Source of the DNA: Alphaproteobacteria bacterium
GTDB taxonomy: Bacteria; Pseudomonadota; Alphaproteobacteria; TMED109
Reading direction: 5' to 3'
Length of the DNA: 64,000 bases
Assembly (NCBI GenBank): GCA_022825235.1
Contig: JAJDYI010000039.1
Location: forward strand, 62,001-126,000
Shown here: piece after piece, positions 18,240 to 28,500 of the stretch
Numbering within the stretch: position 1 is the first letter of the stretch
Layout: the number at the start of each line of letters is the position of its first letter
Translations under genes and position numbers: made by a program
Notes under the pieces: generated by a model
What the model was told of the DNA's origin: nothing
The model's input: only the letters and a program-made list of their open reading frames with translations
Databases searched by the model: none

Positions 18240-18737
18240 TTGTTGCGCATTTCGCCCATAGCGTTGTCGATGATCGCGTTGACGGCGGTGCTGGCCGCCT
18301 GCGGGTCTCCGCGCGTCACCACCAACGGATTCCTTTACTCGGGCCTCGATCTGTCGTTCCTGGAAAACGAGGGCACGACCTGCGAGGAGGTCTACACGGC
18401 CCTGGGGACCCCGACGGCGATCCGGCAATTCACTGGTGAGCCCTTTGGCAACGACGCGTGGTTCTATATCGGTCAGCGTGTCAGCTACTACGCTTTTTTC
18501 TCGCCCGAGGTTATCGAGCAGCGCGTTCTCATGGTGCGGTTCGATGCGCAGATTGATTCCGCGGCGTCCATCTGCGGCGACAATCCGACGGTGGCCGAAG
18601 CGGCCGACTTCAGCGAGAACGAGTTGCGCAACATGGAATTCAATCCGGATGCCACCGTGGTGGTCGGCAATACCAGGACCCTGTTGCAGGAATTGTTCGG
18701 AGATATCGGCCGGTTCTCCACGCCGGCTGTCCGTTGA
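18240..18737 (+). CDS. bamE: Outer membrane assembly lipoprotein BamE
   Basis: SmpA/OmlA-family lipoprotein of 165 residues, part of the BAM complex that inserts beta-barrel proteins. A lipoprotein signal peptide ends in the lipobox LAAC (Cys21). The BamE core is seen in VYTALGTPTAIRQF followed by AWFYIGQRVSYYAFF. The start is TTG (18240 or 18243), because the first ATG would leave a signal peptide too short. In relatives bamE is divergent from yceD; here a ThDP-enzyme gene sits between them. Confidence 0.87.
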   Translation: MLRISPIALSMIALTAVLAACGSPRVTTNGFLYSGLDLSFLENEGTTCEEVYTALGTPTAIRQFTGEPFGNDAWFYIGQRVSYYAFFSPEVIEQRVLMVRFDAQIDSAASICGDNPTVAEAADFSENELRNMEFNPDATVVVGNTRTLLQELFGDIGRFSTPAVR

Positions 18738-19052
18738 CCGCCTGAGCGTTCACGCATGCCGAGCAAGGCGGCAAGGGCCCGGGGGAGTTGGCAGCGTACG
18801 GACCGCCCGGCTGACGTCCGTGACCCGTCCGTGCCGGCAGCAGGCACCGAAGGGGCCTGTTTCTGTCCCTGCCGCCGACGGATGCTTGCGTTCCTTGGCC
18901 GCGCGCCAACGCCTCCGATCAACCGGTGTCGGTCATGGGGGTGATGTCGAACGGACGTGGGTGTCAAGGAACAACCTTCGTCACGACAGCGACACAACTT
19001 GACGGTAACACGCCGTGGGCCGGCCAATCGGCTCACGGCGTCACGGCTTAGG
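18738..19052. other. Gap of 315 bp, bamE to cysD, with leader stem-loop
   Basis: No convincing gene. The 3' part is the cysD leader and contains a strong inverted repeat at 19012-19039, listed separately. The rest holds only short frames of poor quality. Confidence 0.55.
19012..19039 (+). promoter_or_regulatory. Stem-loop in the cysD leader
   Basis: GCCGTGGGCCG and CGGCTCACGGC form an 11-base-pair stem (one G-U pair in RNA) around a 6-base loop. The stem ends 13 bases before the cysD ATG, so it would partly hide the ribosome binding region (AGG at 19050). It is not a recognised riboswitch, and a protein-binding dyad is equally possible. Confidence 0.45.
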
Positions 19053-19970
19053 ATGAGCATGCAGTTAGTACGGGATACCTCGTATCTGAAGGAGCTGGAG
19101 GCTGAAAGCATCAATATTTTCCGGGAAGTGGTTGCCGAAGCTAACAGTCCCGTCATGCTTTATTCGGTCGGCAAGGATTCGAGCGTCATGCTGCGCCTGG
19201 CGACGAAGGCGTTCTATCCGGCCAAGCCCCCATTCCCGCTGCTGCATGTTGATACAACCTGGAAGTTCCGGGAGGCGATAGCCTTTCGCGATCGCGTGGC
19301 CGAACAGGCGGACCTTGAGCTGATTGCGCACATCAATGAGGACGGCCTGCGGCGCGGAATCGGACCGCTCTCGCACGGTTCGCAGGTTCACACGGAGGTC
19401 ATGAAGAGCGAGGCGCTCAAGCAGGCCCTGGACAAGTACGGGTTCGACATGGCTTTTGGCGGAGCCCGGCGTGACGAGGAGAAGTCGCGGGCCAAGGAGC
19501 GGGTGCTGTCCTTCCGCGATGCCAAGCACCGCTGGAACCCGAGGGATCAGCGGCCCGAACTTCGCAACCTCTATAACTGCCGGCTCAATGCCGGCGAGAG
19601 TTTGCGCGCGTTTCCGCTTTCAAACTGGACTGAACTCGATATCTGGCGATACATCGCTTTGGAGCAGATCGACGTCGTGCCGCTCTATTTCGCGGCCTCC
19701 CGTCCCGTGGTCGAGCGGGACGGCCTGTTGATCATGGTGGATGACGACCGGCTGCCGATGCGGAAAGGGGAAACACCGTCACTCCGGCGCGTCCGGTTTA
19801 GAACGCTCGGCTGTTATCCCCTGACCGGAGCGGTCGAATCCGATGCCGAGACGGTGGCTGATGTCATTCAGGAATTGGAGGAGGGGCGATCGCTGGAGCG
19901 CAGTGGGCGCGCGATCGACCGTGACGAGGAAGGGTCGATGGAGCGCAAGAAGAGGGAGGGGTACTTCTGA
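19053..19970 (+). CDS. cysD: Sulfate adenylyltransferase subunit 2
   Basis: Catalytic ATP-sulfurylase subunit that makes adenosine 5'-phosphosulfate (APS) from sulfate and ATP. The 305-residue protein carries the PP-loop SVGKDSSVM from residue 38 and the conserved [15 protein letters not shown] and ELRNLYNCR blocks; the tail ends [10 protein letters not shown] as in most CysD. ATG 19053 is chosen over a longer frame from 18957. It overlaps cysNC by one base (TGATG). It serves sulfate activation, and no APS/PAPS reductase gene is present nearby. Confidence 0.95.
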   Translation: MSMQLVRDTSYLKELEAESINIFREVVAEANSPVMLYSVGKDSSVMLRLATKAFYPAKPPFPLLHVDTTWKFREAIAFRDRVAEQADLELIAHINEDGLRRGIGPLSHGSQVHTEVMKSEALKQALDKYGFDMAFGGARRDEEKSRAKERVLSFRDAKHRWNPRDQRPELRNLYNCRLNAGESLRAFPLSNWTELDIWRYIALEQIDVVPLYFAASRPVVERDGLLIMVDDDRLPMRKGETPSLRRVRFRTLGCYPLTGAVESDAETVADVIQELEEGRSLERSGRAIDRDEEGSMERKKREGYF

Positions 19971-21826
19971 TGCCCGCAACTTCCGCGCCCAGGGCCGGTC
20001 TCCTCCGATTTGTGACATGCGGCAGCGTCGACGACGGCAAGAGCACGCTGATCGGCCGGCTTCTGTGCGACGCCGGCTTGATTCCGGGTGACGAGTTGGC
20101 GCGGCTGCGCCCGCGAGCCCAGCAAAGCGGCAGCCACGAGATCGACTACGCGTGGCTGCTTGACGGCCTGCAGGCCGAGCGCGAGCAGCACATCACCATT
20201 GATGTTGCGTACCGCTACTTCTCGACCGACCGGCGGCGCTTCATCGTGGCGGATGCGCCGGGGCACGAGCAGTACACCCGAAACATGGCGACGGGAGCCT
20301 CGGCCTCCGATGCCGCGGTCGTCTTGGTCGACGCGCGCGAGGGATTGCTGGTGCAGACGCTGCGCCACAGTCACATTGCCTCGTTGTTCGGGATCCGGCA
20401 CATGGTGCTCGCCGTCAACAAGATGGACCTGGTCGACTACGCCGAAGACCGCTTCCGGGAAACCGCCGGCGCCTACCGCGCGGCCGTCGAACGCCTGGGG
20501 TTTGCGAGCATCGACTGCATCCCGGTGTCGGCACTGCACGGTCACAACCTTGCGCGGACGACCGACGCGATGCCCTGGTACGAAGGGCCCGCCCTGTTGC
20601 AGTGCCTGGAGGCGCTCCCGGTCAGTTCGACGATCGCGTCGTCAGCCTTCCGTTTCCCCGTCCAGTGGGTGAACCGACCGCATGCGGGCTTTCGCGGCTA
20701 TTGCGGCACGGTGGCGTCAGGCAAGATCCGGCCCGGCGACGAAGTCGTGATATCCCCCTCCGGAGACGTGAACCGTGTGTCGAGCATCGTCACGATGGAC
20801 GGGGAACAGGAGCTGGCCGTCGCGGGTGACGCGGTGACACTGCTCCTGGATGAGGAGAGGGATGTCAGCCGGGGCAATGTGATCGGGTCGGCTGATTCAC
20901 CGCCGGAGGTCAGCGACCAGTTTCGGGCGACCCTGCTGTGGATGGATGCAGAACCGATGCTCCCTGGCCGTGCCTACGAGATGAAGATCGGTACGCAGTC
21001 GACGATCGCGTCGATATCCGATCTTCGGTACGTGCTCGACGTGTCATTGTTTGAGCGCAAGGCGGCGAAGGTGCTTGAGCTCAACGGAATCGGCGTGTGC
21101 AACCTCGCGCTGAGCCAGGCTGTCGCTTACGACTCGCGACAGGCAGATGGAGCGGCGGGGTCGCGCTACATCCTGATCGACCGGTATTCGAAGCGAACGG
21201 TCGGGGCAGGTGCAATCGATTATGGACTGTCGCGTGCGCTCAACCTCGCCCCGCAGAACCTGCAGGTCGACAAGTCGGCCCGTGCCGGGCTGAAGAACCA
21301 GAAACCGTGCGTGCTCTGGTTTACAGGGCTCTCCGGTGCGGGAAAATCGACGATCGCCGATCTCACCGAGAAGAAACTGCACACCCTTGGTCTGCATACT
21401 CACGTGCTCGATGGCGACAATGTCCGCGCCGGATTGGGCCGGGACCTTGGTTTCACGGACGCTGACCGGGTCGAGAACATTCGCCGGATTTCGGAGGTCG
21501 CGGGGCTGTTCGTCGAGGCCGGCCTGATCGTCCTGGTGGCAGTCATCTCGCCATTCCGGAGTGAAAGAGAGATGGCGCGGTCGGTGGTGGACGAACAGGA
21601 ATTCCTGGAGATCTTCGTCGACACGCCGGTGTCCGTATGCGAGAGCAGGGATCCCAAGGGCCTGTATCGCAAGGCGCGCCGGGGTGAACTCTCGAACTTC
21701 ACGGGTATCGATTCGCCCTACGAGCCTCCGGAAGAGCCCGAACTACGCATCGACACGACCGAAGTTTCCGCTGAGGAAGCGGCCGACCAGGTGGTCCGAT
21801 TGCTTCGTGCCCGAGGCAGCGTTTGA
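19970..21826 (+). CDS. cysNC: Bifunctional CysN-CysC: ATP-sulfurylase GTPase plus APS kinase
   Basis: 618-residue fusion. Residues about 12-430 are the CysN GTPase with [17 protein letters not shown] and NKMDL; residues about 445-618 are APS kinase with a P-loop GLSGAGKS from residue 453 and the DGDNVRAGL and [14 protein letters not shown] motifs. Together with CysD it turns sulfate into PAPS, the donor used by sulfotransferases. A sulfotransferase domain lies in the swf locus less than 13 kb downstream. No reductive assimilation gene (cysH, cysI) is nearby. Confidence 0.95.
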   Translation: MPATSAPRAGLLRFVTCGSVDDGKSTLIGRLLCDAGLIPGDELARLRPRAQQSGSHEIDYAWLLDGLQAEREQHITIDVAYRYFSTDRRRFIVADAPGHEQYTRNMATGASASDAAVVLVDAREGLLVQTLRHSHIASLFGIRHMVLAVNKMDLVDYAEDRFRETAGAYRAAVERLGFASIDCIPVSALHGHNLARTTDAMPWYEGPALLQCLEALPVSSTIASSAFRFPVQWVNRPHAGFRGYCGTVASGKIRPGDEVVISPSGDVNRVSSIVTMDGEQELAVAGDAVTLLLDEERDVSRGNVIGSADSPPEVSDQFRATLLWMDAEPMLPGRAYEMKIGTQSTIASISDLRYVLDVSLFERKAAKVLELNGIGVCNLALSQAVAYDSRQADGAAGSRYILIDRYSKRTVGAGAIDYGLSRALNLAPQNLQVDKSARAGLKNQKPCVLWFTGLSGAGKSTIADLTEKKLHTLGLHTHVLDGDNVRAGLGRDLGFTDADRVENIRRISEVAGLFVEAGLIVLVAVISPFRSEREMARSVVDEQEFLEIFVDTPVSVCESRDPKGLYRKARRGELSNFTGIDSPYEPPEEPELRIDTTEVSAEEAADQVVRLLRARGSV

Positions 21827-21904
21827 GGGCCCGCAGCCGAGAACGCACTCATCCGGACTGATTGCCCATTCCGTGGGACGGTGGTTCGCACCGAGCCGCA
21901 CGCC

Positions 21905-21932
21905 CCTGATGCCGGCGAGAATCGGCGTCAGG
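21905..21932 (+). terminator. Terminator-like hairpin after cysNC
   Basis: CCTGATGCCG and CGGCGTCAGG form a 10-base-pair stem (one G-U pair) around an 8-base loop, 78 bases after the cysNC stop and between convergent genes. No T-tract follows, so an intrinsic terminator is only tentative. Confidence 0.35.
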
Positions 21933-22064
21933 AACGCGCAGGCATTGACCTGACTACGGGTTCTTCGGACTTGATCTCGTCGGTGCCGGCTGCCGTGGGC
22001 CGCGCGGCCCGATCAGCGCCCGCAGCGGCGGTCCGATCGCACGCCGCGAATCCCGGGCGCCGGG

Positions 22065-23153
22065 TTATCCGTAGTAAGCGGCCCTCCCGGCGAGATACCC
22101 GAGGGCGCCGTAGGGCTGGAGTACCACCATACGGTCCCGGAACGTCTTCCAGCTGGCATAAGTCCGACGCGAGATGTCGTCCGCTGCCCCTGCCTCTTCC
22201 ACCACTTCGGCCGCGTGTTCGAGCATCGCCTGCAGGACCGGTTCCGGGAAGTGGCGTACAGAGACCCCGTGCTTGTTGATCAGCGCGTCGAGTGCGGCGG
22301 CATTCCCGTTCACGGTCTCCGCGTACATGCGCATGTTTTCCTCGCCTGCCGCCATGCGCACGATTGCCTGAAGATCGCCGGGAAGTGCATCGTAAGCGGC
22401 GCGGTTGACGGTCAGGGAAAGGCCCGGTCCCGGTTCGTGGACACCGGGCCCGTAGTAGTACTGGGCGATCTTGTAGAAGCCCATGGCGAGGTCGTTGTAC
22501 GGTCCCGCCCATTCGGTGGCATCGAGGACTCCCGCCTGGAGCGAGGGCAACACCTCGCCTCCTGACAGGTTGACGGTGACAACGCCGAGCCGGTTCAGCA
22601 CGTTCGCACCGAGACCCGGAATCCGCATCTTCAGCCCGTCCAGATCATCAATCGAGTTGATTTCCTTCCGGAACCAGCCCCCCATGTTGGGGCCGCCGGT
22701 GCCAGCCAGAAAACCGCGAATGCCGAAGTCGGCGTACAGCTCGTCCCACAAGGCCTGCCCACCGCCGTACTGAATCCAGGCGTTGTGCTCAGGCGGCGTC
22801 AACCCGCCAGGAACCGAACAAAAGAAGGGCATCGCACCGTGCTTCGCGACCCAGTAGTAGGGTGCGTCGTGGCAGCAGTGAGCGATGCCGTCGCGAACAG
22901 CGTCGAACGCCTCAAAGGCCGGAACGAGCTCCCCGGCGGCGTAGAGTTTGACGGTGAGGCGCCCGTCCGACATCTCGGTGATGGCGTCGGCGATCCGCTG
23001 CGCGCCCACACCTATGGCCGGCAGGTTGCGCGGCCAACATGTGACCATGCGCCACTCGATCTGGTCCTGGGAAATTGCCGGCGCAGGGAAAGTGCTGCCC
23101 AGCGCAGCCCCGGTGCTCGCGGCGGCGGCCTGCAGGAAACGTCTGCGTTTCAT
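22065..23153 (-). CDS. TRAP transporter binding protein, TakP-like
   Basis: Periplasmic solute-binding protein of the DctP/TakP family, 362 residues. The N-terminus MKRRRFLQAAAA is a Tat-type signal. Blocks such as MGGWFRKEINS, LKMRIPGLGANV, DATEWAGPYND and AQYYYGPG match the TakP group that binds 2-oxoacids. A strong AGGAGG lies before ATG 23153. No dctQ or dctM gene adjoins it, so it either uses permeases encoded elsewhere (for example those at 40727-42541) or is an orphan. Confidence 0.88.
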   Translation of the reverse strand: MKRRRFLQAAAASTGAALGSTFPAPAISQDQIEWRMVTCWPRNLPAIGVGAQRIADAITEMSDGRLTVKLYAAGELVPAFEAFDAVRDGIAHCCHDAPYYWVAKHGAMPFFCSVPGGLTPPEHNAWIQYGGGQALWDELYADFGIRGFLAGTGGPNMGGWFRKEINSIDDLDGLKMRIPGLGANVLNRLGVVTVNLSGGEVLPSLQAGVLDATEWAGPYNDLAMGFYKIAQYYYGPGVHEPGPGLSLTVNRAAYDALPGDLQAIVRMAAGEENMRMYAETVNGNAAALDALINKHGVSVRHFPEPVLQAMLEHAAEVVEEAGAADDISRRTYASWKTFRDRMVVLQPYGALGYLAGRAAYYG

Positions 23154-23276
23154 AACCTGTCCTCCTCTGCCGGCTGCTCGTGGTGGCGCGGGTTGTGCGG
23201 GGGCGCAAGCAGCAGGCATTGATGTCGCGAAGCAGTTGACGGCCGTTACGGTACACATTCTCGGCCTGCAGGAAAC
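23126..23276. repeat. Two copies of a 15-bp direct repeat
   Basis: CGGCCTGCAGGAAAC occurs at 23126-23140 (in the signal-peptide codons of the TakP-like gene) and again at 23262-23276 (upstream of it). The second copy also forms a small GCAGG-AAA-CCTGC hairpin. The function is unknown; the copies may be a remnant of a small duplication. Confidence 0.4.
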
Positions 23277-23620
23277 CTGCCGATGGGCTTCAGCGCACGC
23301 CGCATGGCCGACGTAAGTATCTGAGAGAACAGCTGTTAGCAGTTATTCGCATGCTGCGCTGCTGGTCCGTGGCATCAATCGACAGGCAGTGGAAATCTCT
23401 GGGCCCCGTGATTGCGGCCACTGGCCCCCATGCACGGTCATGCGATCGAAGGAATTAAGCCTCACCGGTGGTGCCAAGGATTGCGCGCAAGGGACGTGCC
23501 CCGGTGTTGCCGGCCTGCAGGCACACACTCAAGGAGCTTGACCGAGGTGAGCGCACGGTGTCGCTCGAAGGGGAATGCACGCACGACCTTCCAGCCGGCG
23601 ACCGCCGCGGCTCGACCGCT
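23154..23620. other. Gap of 467 bp, upstream of the TakP-like gene
   Basis: Holds the leader of the leftward TakP-like gene and the 3' flank of the dipeptidase gene. Apart from the second 15-bp repeat copy, no gene, tRNA or clear promoter was found. Confidence 0.55.
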
Positions 23621-24868
23621 TTATTCCCTTTCGGCGAGTGCCTCCGCCCTCTCCATCACGCGTAGCAGATTGCCGCCCCAGAGTTTTGCGATCTCGTCCT
23701 CGCGGTACCCCCGGCGCATGAGTTCGATGGTGACGTTCATGGCTTCACTGGTGTCGTTCCAACCTGCGATGCCACCACCGCCATTGAAGTCGGAGGTAAT
23801 GCCGACGTGTTCGATACCGATGAGGCCGACGGCGTAGTCGATGTGGTCGACGAGGTCGCTGACCGAAGCTCTGGGCCATTTCCGGTTGAGCTCGACACGG
23901 CGAGCCATATAGGTGTCACGCTCTGCTTCGCTCATCCGCGCCCAGTCCTCCGCGTCCTTGAGATCAAATTCCGCCCGCAATGCCGCAAGCGCGGTCTGCT
24001 TTTCCTCGGGTACGGGGCGCAGGTACGAATCGAACGCGACGACGGATACGACCCCGCCGTTCCGGCGGAGGGCCAAGAGGGCTTCATCGGAGAGATTGCG
24101 CGGATGGTTGTGGACGCCGCGAATGGCCGAGTGAGAGGCGATCACCGGTGCGCGCGAGACGCTGATGGCGTCAAGCGCCGTCGTCATGGCGGCGTGCGAG
24201 ATGTCGACCATGATCCCGAGCGCATTGGCGCGGGCGATCACCTTGCGCCCGAAGTCGCTTAGGCCGCCGTGTTCAGCCGACGCCTCGCTCCGGCGTCGGC
24301 TGGGCACAGCCGAATCACCGATGTCGTTGTGGCCATTGTGGAGGAGGCCCAGGTAACGGACACCGAACGCGAAATAGGTGTCGAGGAGTCCAACGTCGCG
24401 GCCCAGGGCAAAACCGTTCTCGATCCCCATGAGGGCCACGCGTTTCCCTTCACTGCGGATCTGGTGCACATCGTGAGCGGACAGGGCCAGGCTGATTCGG
24501 TCCGGATATTGGAGGTCGGTCATTCTCCGGATCGCGGCAACCTTGACGAAGGCATCGGATACGGCCCGGGCGTATTCCGAAGGATTGCGTTCGCGCTGCG
24601 GGACGTACACGACGAAGAAGGCGGCATCCAGCCCGCCTCGTTCCATTCCCGGTAGGTCCAACTTCTGACGCGGAGGCTTCGCCTGCAGAATGTCGTAGGC
24701 CGCAGTGCCGAAGTTGGGCGGAATGTCGATATGGCTGTCAATGGTCAGGACACGCGCGTGAACCGCCGCGGCCTCGGCCAGGAGTGAGGCTTCGCGCGTT
24801 GCGGTCGCCGGATTGGCAAGGAGCGCCGCTCCAAGCAGGAGCACCCCTGCGGCAAGAAGAAATGGCAT
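23621..24868 (-). CDS. Secreted M19 membrane dipeptidase
   Basis: Zinc dipeptidase of the renal-dipeptidase family, 415 residues. A signal peptide (MPFLLAAGVLLLGAALL) is followed by the metal motif DSHIDIPP, the bridging Glu in LMGIENGFALG, VDISHAA, and SHSAIRGVHNHPRNLSD. The C-terminus carries IEHVGITSDFNGGGG and the LWGGNLLRVME segment. Members hydrolyse dipeptides, and some cleave D-amino-acid dipeptides. The frame is open further upstream, but ATG 24868 gives a clean signal peptide. It is divergent from the swf locus. Confidence 0.88.
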   Translation of the reverse strand: MPFLLAAGVLLLGAALLANPATATREASLLAEAAAVHARVLTIDSHIDIPPNFGTAAYDILQAKPPRQKLDLPGMERGGLDAAFFVVYVPQRERNPSEYARAVSDAFVKVAAIRRMTDLQYPDRISLALSAHDVHQIRSEGKRVALMGIENGFALGRDVGLLDTYFAFGVRYLGLLHNGHNDIGDSAVPSRRRSEASAEHGGLSDFGRKVIARANALGIMVDISHAAMTTALDAISVSRAPVIASHSAIRGVHNHPRNLSDEALLALRRNGGVVSVVAFDSYLRPVPEEKQTALAALRAEFDLKDAEDWARMSEAERDTYMARRVELNRKWPRASVSDLVDHIDYAVGLIGIEHVGITSDFNGGGGIAGWNDTSEAMNVTIELMRRGYREDEIAKLWGGNLLRVMERAEALAERE

Positions 24869-25555
24869 CGTTTGGCGCTCCAGTCGCGATTCGCGCAGCG
24901 GCTTTGGCGGAGCCGACGTGCTGCGGTGGCTCCGGCAGTTTCTTGCTATGGACGGAAGGGGCCGCGGCACGTCGGGGAACGTCGTCAGCGGCATTCCGAG
25001 ACTAGATCGTCCCTTGCCTGAAATCGACGGGATGCGGCGGCCCGAACCGCTGCGGGGTGGTTGCTGTCGTGGTGCGAGTGATTCAGGGAGCCTGCGGTGC
25101 GCACAGGCAGACAGGGCACATTTGCTACGCACAGGCGTTTGCCCCTCGTATCCGGATCACGAGAGGCTTCCCCATCCCAACCAGCTGCTTCCTCATGTCG
25201 CGCTGCCGCCAGCGGGAAGGTCACCGGGCGGTATCTTTTCCGGCGGCCGACACCCGCTTCGCTCGGGCCGAGATTCGGTCATCTGACGGGTGTCAACTGC
25301 AGGTGGCTCAGTCTCCGGAGCCATAGGATTTGTAATGGTGGCGCTGCCTGAACTGCATCAATTGGTATTGGAAACAAATGCAAGAAGCCGCTATAGGTTT
25401 TGAGGATAGTGATGTCGAGACGCGAATAAGTCAGCTGCGATAACTGGCTCCGCGGTTGTATTCGCAGCAGCACACGCGTCGCCGGCTCTCTTGGCGTCCG
25501 TGGACGGACACCGCCGTCGAGCTGCAGGAGACCGCCTCAATTGGATGCTTGGCGG
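24869..25555. other. Gap of 687 bp, dipeptidase to swfA, divergent
   Basis: The largest gene-free stretch. The last 200 bases are clearly more AT-rich than the surroundings and carry the candidate swf promoter (listed separately). Small frames exist, but none looks coding. No tRNA or insertion sequence was seen. Confidence 0.55.
25368..25397 (+). promoter_or_regulatory. Candidate promoter for the swf operon
   Basis: TTGGAA (25368-25373), 18 bases, TATAGG (25392-25397). Each box matches four of six consensus positions and lies in the AT-rich tract about 160 bp before the swfA ATG. It would give a long 5' leader. Support is modest. Confidence 0.3.
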
Positions 25556-28500
25556 ATGAATTCACAGGAATTCAATTTCCCGGTTGCCATTACCGGGTAC
25601 AGCTACCGATTGCCTGGCGGCATCCACACCGACTCCGACTTCTGGAATTTGCTGAGCGAGCGCGAGATCGTTCAGGAACCCGTAACGGATCGCTACGGGA
25701 GAGGTTACCGGCCGATCGGCGGCTTTTCCGGACCGGGTCGGTTTGCCAGCCCTTACGAAGGCCTCATCCGCGACGACGAGGAGAAACTGTTCGATCGCGG
25801 CCTCTTCGGCCTGTCCCAAAGCGAAATGCTGTCGACGGATCCTCAGGTGAGGATGTTGCTGACATGCGCCTGGGAGGCGTTCGAGCACGTCGGCTGGGAT
25901 CTTCATTCGCTGCGCAACAGTGCGACGGGTGTCTTCATCGGGGCCCAAGTGCCGGCCGTCTCGAACTGGCGGCCGATGCGGGGCGCCCAGCCGTTCGACG
26001 TGACGAGCATCAGCCTGGCCATGCTCGCCAACCGCATCTCCTACCACTTCAACCTGATGGGGTCCTCGACAACCTACTGCACGGCGTGTTCGGCGAGCCT
26101 CACAGCTCTCCATGCGGCCATGAACGGCCTCCAGCGCGGCGACTGCGAGCAGGCGCTGGTCGGTTCTGTCAATTACCTGGGAACCGCCAGGCTGAGCGCC
26201 TCCTTCAACGCCCTGGAAGTCATCAGCCCCGACGGGAAGTGCCATTCCTTCGACGCGGAAGCCAACGGCTACATGCGTTCAGAGGGGGCGTTCGTCTTCG
26301 CCATCAAGCCGCTGGCGGCGGCCGAGCGTGACGGGGACCCCATCCACGCGGTCATCGAGGCTACCGCCGTCAATGCGGCCGGCGCTGCCGACGGAAGTGA
26401 GGGCCTGGCACCGGGGCGCTACATCACGGCGCCCACCCGTCATGCCCAAGCCGAGCTGATGCGAGTAGCGGGAACCCGCGCCGGCCGCGGGCCACAGGAA
26501 TTCGACTACATCGAAGCCCATGCCACCGGCACGGTTGTGGGGGATCGGATCGAAGGCAACGCCATCACGGACGCGTTTGCCGGACCCGAGCGGGAGGCCC
26601 CGCTGCGGATTGCCAGCGTCAAGAGCAACGTGGGGCACATGGAAGCCGCGGCGTTCCACTGTGCGCTGCTCAAGGTTCTCATGATGCTGCAGCGGCGGAC
26701 ATTCGCGCCGATCTCCAAGAACTTCGTGGTGCCCAATCCGGCGATCGATTTCGACCGCTGTCCCATGCAGGTGCAGACCAGCTGCGAGCCGTTCCCCGAG
26801 CACCCGGTGGTCGTGGGAATCAATTCGTTCGGCTTCGGCGGCGCCAATGGGCACTGTGTGGTCCGCGAGTACCGTCCGTCTCGGCCACGGATCTGGTCGG
26901 TGCCGCTGGCCCCGGAGTCCGGGGTCATGATCCCGTTGTCGGCCCGCACCGCCAGCACACTCACCGAGAGCGCGCGGCAGCTGCGAGACTTCCTCGCCGA
27001 GGAGGAACTCGATCTCTACACGCTGGCCGGCAATCTCAGCCGTCGCCGCACGCATTTCGCCGTGCGCACGTCGTTTGCGGTCCGGAGCCGAGAGGAACTG
27101 GTCGAGGCGCTCGAGGCCTTTGTGGAGAACCCGCCGCCCGTCGACCCGGTCGTCGATGGCAGGCGCCGCGTGGCGATGGTGTTTTCCGGTCAGGGCACGC
27201 AGTGGGCGGGGTGCGGTCGCGAACTGTATGACGCCGAGCCCGTGTTCCGCCGGGCCATCGATGCCGTCGAAGCGCATTGGCGCGAACATTCGGACATCTC
27301 GCTGCGCGAGGCTTGCTTCCGTGCGACGCAGACCGAGCTGAACGAGGTGCAGTTGGCGCAGCCGGTCATCTACATGATCCAGTGCGCCCTGGTGGAGCTG
27401 TTCAAGACCTGGGGCGTCTACCCGGATTGCGTGGTCGGCCACAGCTCGGGCGAGGTCGCAGCGGCGTACGCATGCGGCGCGTTGTCCCTGCGAGAAGCCA
27501 CGCGCCTGGTGTTTCATCGTGCCACGCTCCAACAGCGAACGGCCGGATCCGGTCGCATGCTGGCGATCGGCCTCGACCGTCCGGGGGTCGAGGACCTGCT
27601 GACGGAACTGGGGGTCGCCTTCGGCAGCGGGGAGGACGACGGCGACCGATCGACCCAGGTGGCGATCGCTTGTGAGAACGCCCCTGCCAACACCGTCATC
27701 TGCGGTCCGGAGGAAGCCCTGCAGCCGGTCATGGCGGCCTTGGACCACCGGCACCTGCAGAATCAGCTGCTGCCCGGCAACATCGCCTTCCATTCCGCCG
27801 CCATGCAACCCCTCAAGACCGATGCGCTGGCGGCGCTGTCGTTCCTGAACGATCTCGACTTTGATGCCGAAGTCCCGTTCGTGTCGTCGGTGACGGGGCA
27901 GCCAGAGCAGCGGCTGGACAACGCGTACTGGTGGTCAAATATCCGCCAGCCGGTGCGGTTCGCAGCCGCGATGCAAACGCTGATGCGCGAATGTCAGCCA
28001 AATGTGGTCTTGGAAATCGCGCCGCACTGCGCGCTTCAGTCCACCATCGCCCAGTGCTTGGAAAACAGCCGGTCGGTGCCTGCCTGCATTCCGACGCTGA
28101 CACGAGAGACGGACGTCCGCATCAGCTTTCAGACCGCTCTCGGCGCACTGTTCCAGGCGGGCGTGCCCTTGGACTTCGCGGCCCAGTATCCCCGTCCGCA
28201 GCCCGTCTCGGATCGGCTTCCCGGACATCCCCGGGAAGAGCGAGACACGATGGATCTCCACTGCGACAACGAGATGTTCGTCCGGCAGGGCGAATATTCA
28301 CAAGGACCACTGGTCGGCCACCGGGTCCCGTGTGAGCACCCGCAATTCGAAGCACGGCTGTCGGAGGCCGATTTCCCCTGGTTGGCGGACCACCGCGTGC
28401 ATCACGCGGCGATCATGCCTGCGGCGGGCTACATCGAGCTGATCCTCGAGGCCCTAGGCGGGGTTCCGGTCCACTTCGAGGCGCTCGAATTTCTTCAGCC

